Origin: DASQFQ01 sp963802905
GTDB lineage: Bacteria > Actinomycetota > Thermoleophilia > Solirubrobacterales > Solirubrobacteraceae
Assembly: GCA_963802905.1 (NCBI GenBank)
Contig: CAWDKH010000019.1
Location: 413,245-477,244, forward strand
DNA: 64,000 bases
Reading direction: 5' to 3'
The position numbers and the translations under genes are program-made. The notes below the pieces were generated by a model. It searched no databases and had not been told where the DNA came from. It worked only from the letters and a program-made list of their open reading frames with translations. This document shows, piece by piece, positions 61,763 through 64,000 of the stretch (the first letter of the stretch is position 1; each line of letters starts with the position of its first letter).

Positions 61763-64000
61763 TCACTCGAGCCCTCGCCGGTGGGCGATGGCGGCCGCCT
61801 CGACCCGTCCGCGGACGTTGAGCTTGCGCAGGATGCGCGAGACGTGGACGCTCGCGGTCTTGGGGCTCATGAACAGCTCGGCGCCGATCTCGCGGTTGGT
61901 GCGGCCGGCGGCGACGAGGCGCAGCACGTCGCGCTCGCGGGCCGTGAGGTCGAGGCTGTCCGCGGCGGCCGGGTCCGCGGCGTCGCCGAGCTCGACGCGG
62001 CCGCGCCGCGCCAGCGCGCGGATCTCTTCCAGCAGCGGCCGGGCGCCGAGTCGGGCCGCTGCGGCCGCGGCGGCGCGGAGCGGTTCGGCGGCGGCGTGGC
62101 GCTGCCCGAGTGCGAGCGCCGCTTCGGCGCGGCGCCAGCGAGCGTAGGCGCCGGCGGCCGGAATGCCGAGCGCATCGGCGCGCGCGATCGGCGCGTCCCA
62201 CGCGGCCGGATCGGGCGCGTGCGTGACGCGCGTGAGCTCGGCCGCGCACAGCGCGTCGTAGAGGAGCAGCTCGGGCGCGGGCGTGCCGGGCTGCGTCGCG
62301 GCGACCTGCCCGGCGATCCGCTCGGCCACGTCCGCGGCCCGGGCACGCGCCTCGCGCTCCGCCGGTCTGGTCGAAGCGCGCGCGCGCCTCCTCCGCGAGC
62401 TCGGCCTCCACGCGCAGACCGACCCAGTGCAGGCGGGCGGTGAAGAACGGATACTCCTGGCCCTCGGTTCGCGCCAGGGCGCGCGCGACCAGGTCCCGCG
62501 CCGCGGCGGCTCGGCCCGCCGACAGCTCGAGCTCGGCGGCGGCCGCGTCGACCGGCGCGGTCCACATCGCGGACGCGTCGGTCTTGAACATGCGCGCGCG
62601 CACGCGCGAAGCCGTCCCGCGCGGCGGCGGGATCGCCGCGCGCGGCCGCGATCTGGGCGACGGTCGCGTGCGCGACGCCCTCCACGAGCCCGCCAGCTCG
62701 CAGCGCGAGCGCCCGGTCCGCCAGCCGCTCGGCGTCGTCCCAGCGCCCGGCGCGGAACATGCGCTGCGCCGCCTCGCTCAGCAGCATCGCGCGGTAGCCG
62801 GTGCCGAGTCCCAGCGACCGGCCGGCCTCGAAGCCGTCGAGCGCGAGCCGCGCGGCCTCCTCGATCCGGCCGGCCTGGTCGACGCAGTCGCCCAGGTTCA
62901 CGTAGGCGCGACCGATGTCGTCGAACTGCCCCAGCTCCAGCGCGATCGCGAGCGCCTCGCGCAGGCAGGCCTCGCCCGCCGTCGTGCTCGCCGAGGCCGG
63001 AGCGGCAGGCGCCGAGCGTGTTGAGCGCCTGCCCCTCCTCGGCGCGCGCGCCGACCGCGCGGGCGACGGCGAGCGCCTCCTCGCAGCGCGCGATCGCCTC
63101 GACGTGCGCGGCCGCGGAGCATGAGCAGCTGGCCCTCGGCCGCGACGACGCGCGCGCGTTCGGCGCTGGGCGGATCGGCCGGCAGCGTCGCGACCGCCTC
63201 GCGGCACGCCGCCGCCGCCTCGTCGTCGCGGCCCACGAGCCAGAGGTAGCGGCCCAGTCGCTCCTGCACCAGCCCGGCGCGGACCGGGTCGCGCGCGGCG
63301 TCGAGCCGGGCCGCCGCGTCACGCGCCAGCGCGATCGCGCGCTCGCGATCGGCGGCGAGGTTCGCCGCGTCGGCGGCGCGGCGCGTCAGGTCGATCCGAT
63401 CCATCCCGGCGCGGGCCTCGGCGCCCTCGACGCGGTCCCAGACGTCGAGCGCGTACTCGAAGTGGCGCTGGGCCTCCGGGAACGCGGCGATCCGTGCCGC
63501 GGCGCGGCCGGCGTCGACCGACGCCGCGAGCGCCTCGTCGAGCTCGTGCGCGGCCTTCCAGTGGTGGGCGAGCTCCGCGGCCGCGACCGCGGCGCCCTCG
63601 CTCGCCAGCTCCGGCGCGCCGGCCAGCGCACGGGCGATCGCGGCGTGGAGGCGGGCGCGCTCGCCCGGCAGGACGTCCGCGTACACGGACTTCGCGCAGC
63701 AGCGCGTGGCGGAACGCGTACGCGTCGCCGCCGCTGCGCACCAGCACGTGGTGGGTGACGGCCTCGCGCAGTGCGTCATCCAGCTCGAGCTCCGGCAGCT
63801 CCGCCGTCGCGGCGAGCAGGCGGTGGGGCACGCGCGCTCCGGCGCATGCGGCAACGCGCAGCGCCGCCCTGGCGCCGTCCGACAGCCGTTCGACGCGCGC
63901 CATCATCGCCTCGCGCAGCGTGTCGGGCAGCTCGGCTCCCGCCGGCGGCGAGCAGCTCCTCCGCCAGGAACGCGTTGCCCTCCGAGCGGGCCAGCAGCCG
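61763..64000 (-). pseudogene. LAL-type LuxR family regulator, C-terminal two thirds, frameshifted
   Basis: The gene continues past the right edge. Visible parts: ALAEELLAAG-like end of the ATPase region, DTLREAMMARVERLSDGARA, a long TPR-like region (HRFEYAL-like FEYALDVWDRVEG, LAADRERAIALARDAAARLD), and a C-terminal LuxR HTH (LTARERDVLRLVAAGRTNREI, then KTASVHVSRILRKLNVRGR). The coherent sequence changes frame at least six times (near 63940, 63690, 63120, 63000, 62600 and 62360). The N-terminal Walker motifs lie outside the window. Paralogue of the intact LAL at 28482. Confidence 0.75.

Overview
The window is about 70% G+C with long, dense genes, frequent GTG starts and Shine-Dalgarno sites. 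Its gene content (Rrf2, YceI, DUF1015, F420/deazaflavin-type nitroreductases, LAL and BTAD regulators, RTX and Cys-rich secreted proteins, NrtR) points to an actinobacterium, most likely of the class Thermoleophilia (Solirubrobacterales-like). That placement is an inference from the style of the proteins; there is no rRNA gene to confirm it. Two tRNA genes are present: Pro(UGG) on the minus strand near 7.3 kb and Arg(UCU) on the plus strand near 11.6 kb.

0-25 kb is mostly core-like. In order it holds an Rrf2 regulator (cut by the edge), a small membrane protein, a Rossmann protein, YceI, a methyltransferase, a minus-strand run (APH kinase, NUDIX hydrolase, OsmC, DUF1015), and a CAP-domain secreted protein behind a c-di-GMP-I riboswitch. 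These are followed by an ArsR-SRPBCC pair, NrtR, a metallopeptidase with an injection-system-style N-terminus and a small partner gene, a GIY-YIG protein, a RecQ-type helicase, a two-component system, and a fadD-phaC-hydrolase-acyl-CoA dehydrogenase operon.

25-60 kb is accessory in character. Single genes or pairs are separated by 200-500 bp gaps: two LAL/BTAD-type regulators, hydrolases, an MFS transporter, four cupins, an RTX protein, a MerR regulator, an ECF sigma factor with a Cys-rich partner, an EndoU-like toxin with a probable immunity gene, a nitrilase, a methyltransferase/OsmC/flavin monooxygenase cluster, a PLD enzyme, a secreted metzincin and others. A short interspersed repeat (core TCGCGCAAAGCAGCACTC) recurs at least nine times in these gaps between 28.3 and 58.5 kb. 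It lies in plus orientation up to 43.4 kb and in minus orientation from 53.3 kb. I do not recognise it and consider it the best candidate for something undescribed. A second family (head CAACGGCGGCTGGGTAGGGG with attached hairpins) occurs at 0.9, 2.4, 12.1-12.3 and 49.0 kb.

Nine genes are broken by one or more single-base frameshifts although the protein sequence stays convincing in each frame: an HTH protein, RecQ, the EndoU-like toxin, its partner, the nitrilase, the flavin reductase, the metzincin, a small secreted protein and the terminal LAL regulator. This suggests indel errors in the assembly at least as much as real decay, and should be resolved before any of them is called a pseudogene. 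The window ends inside the LAL regulator on the minus strand.
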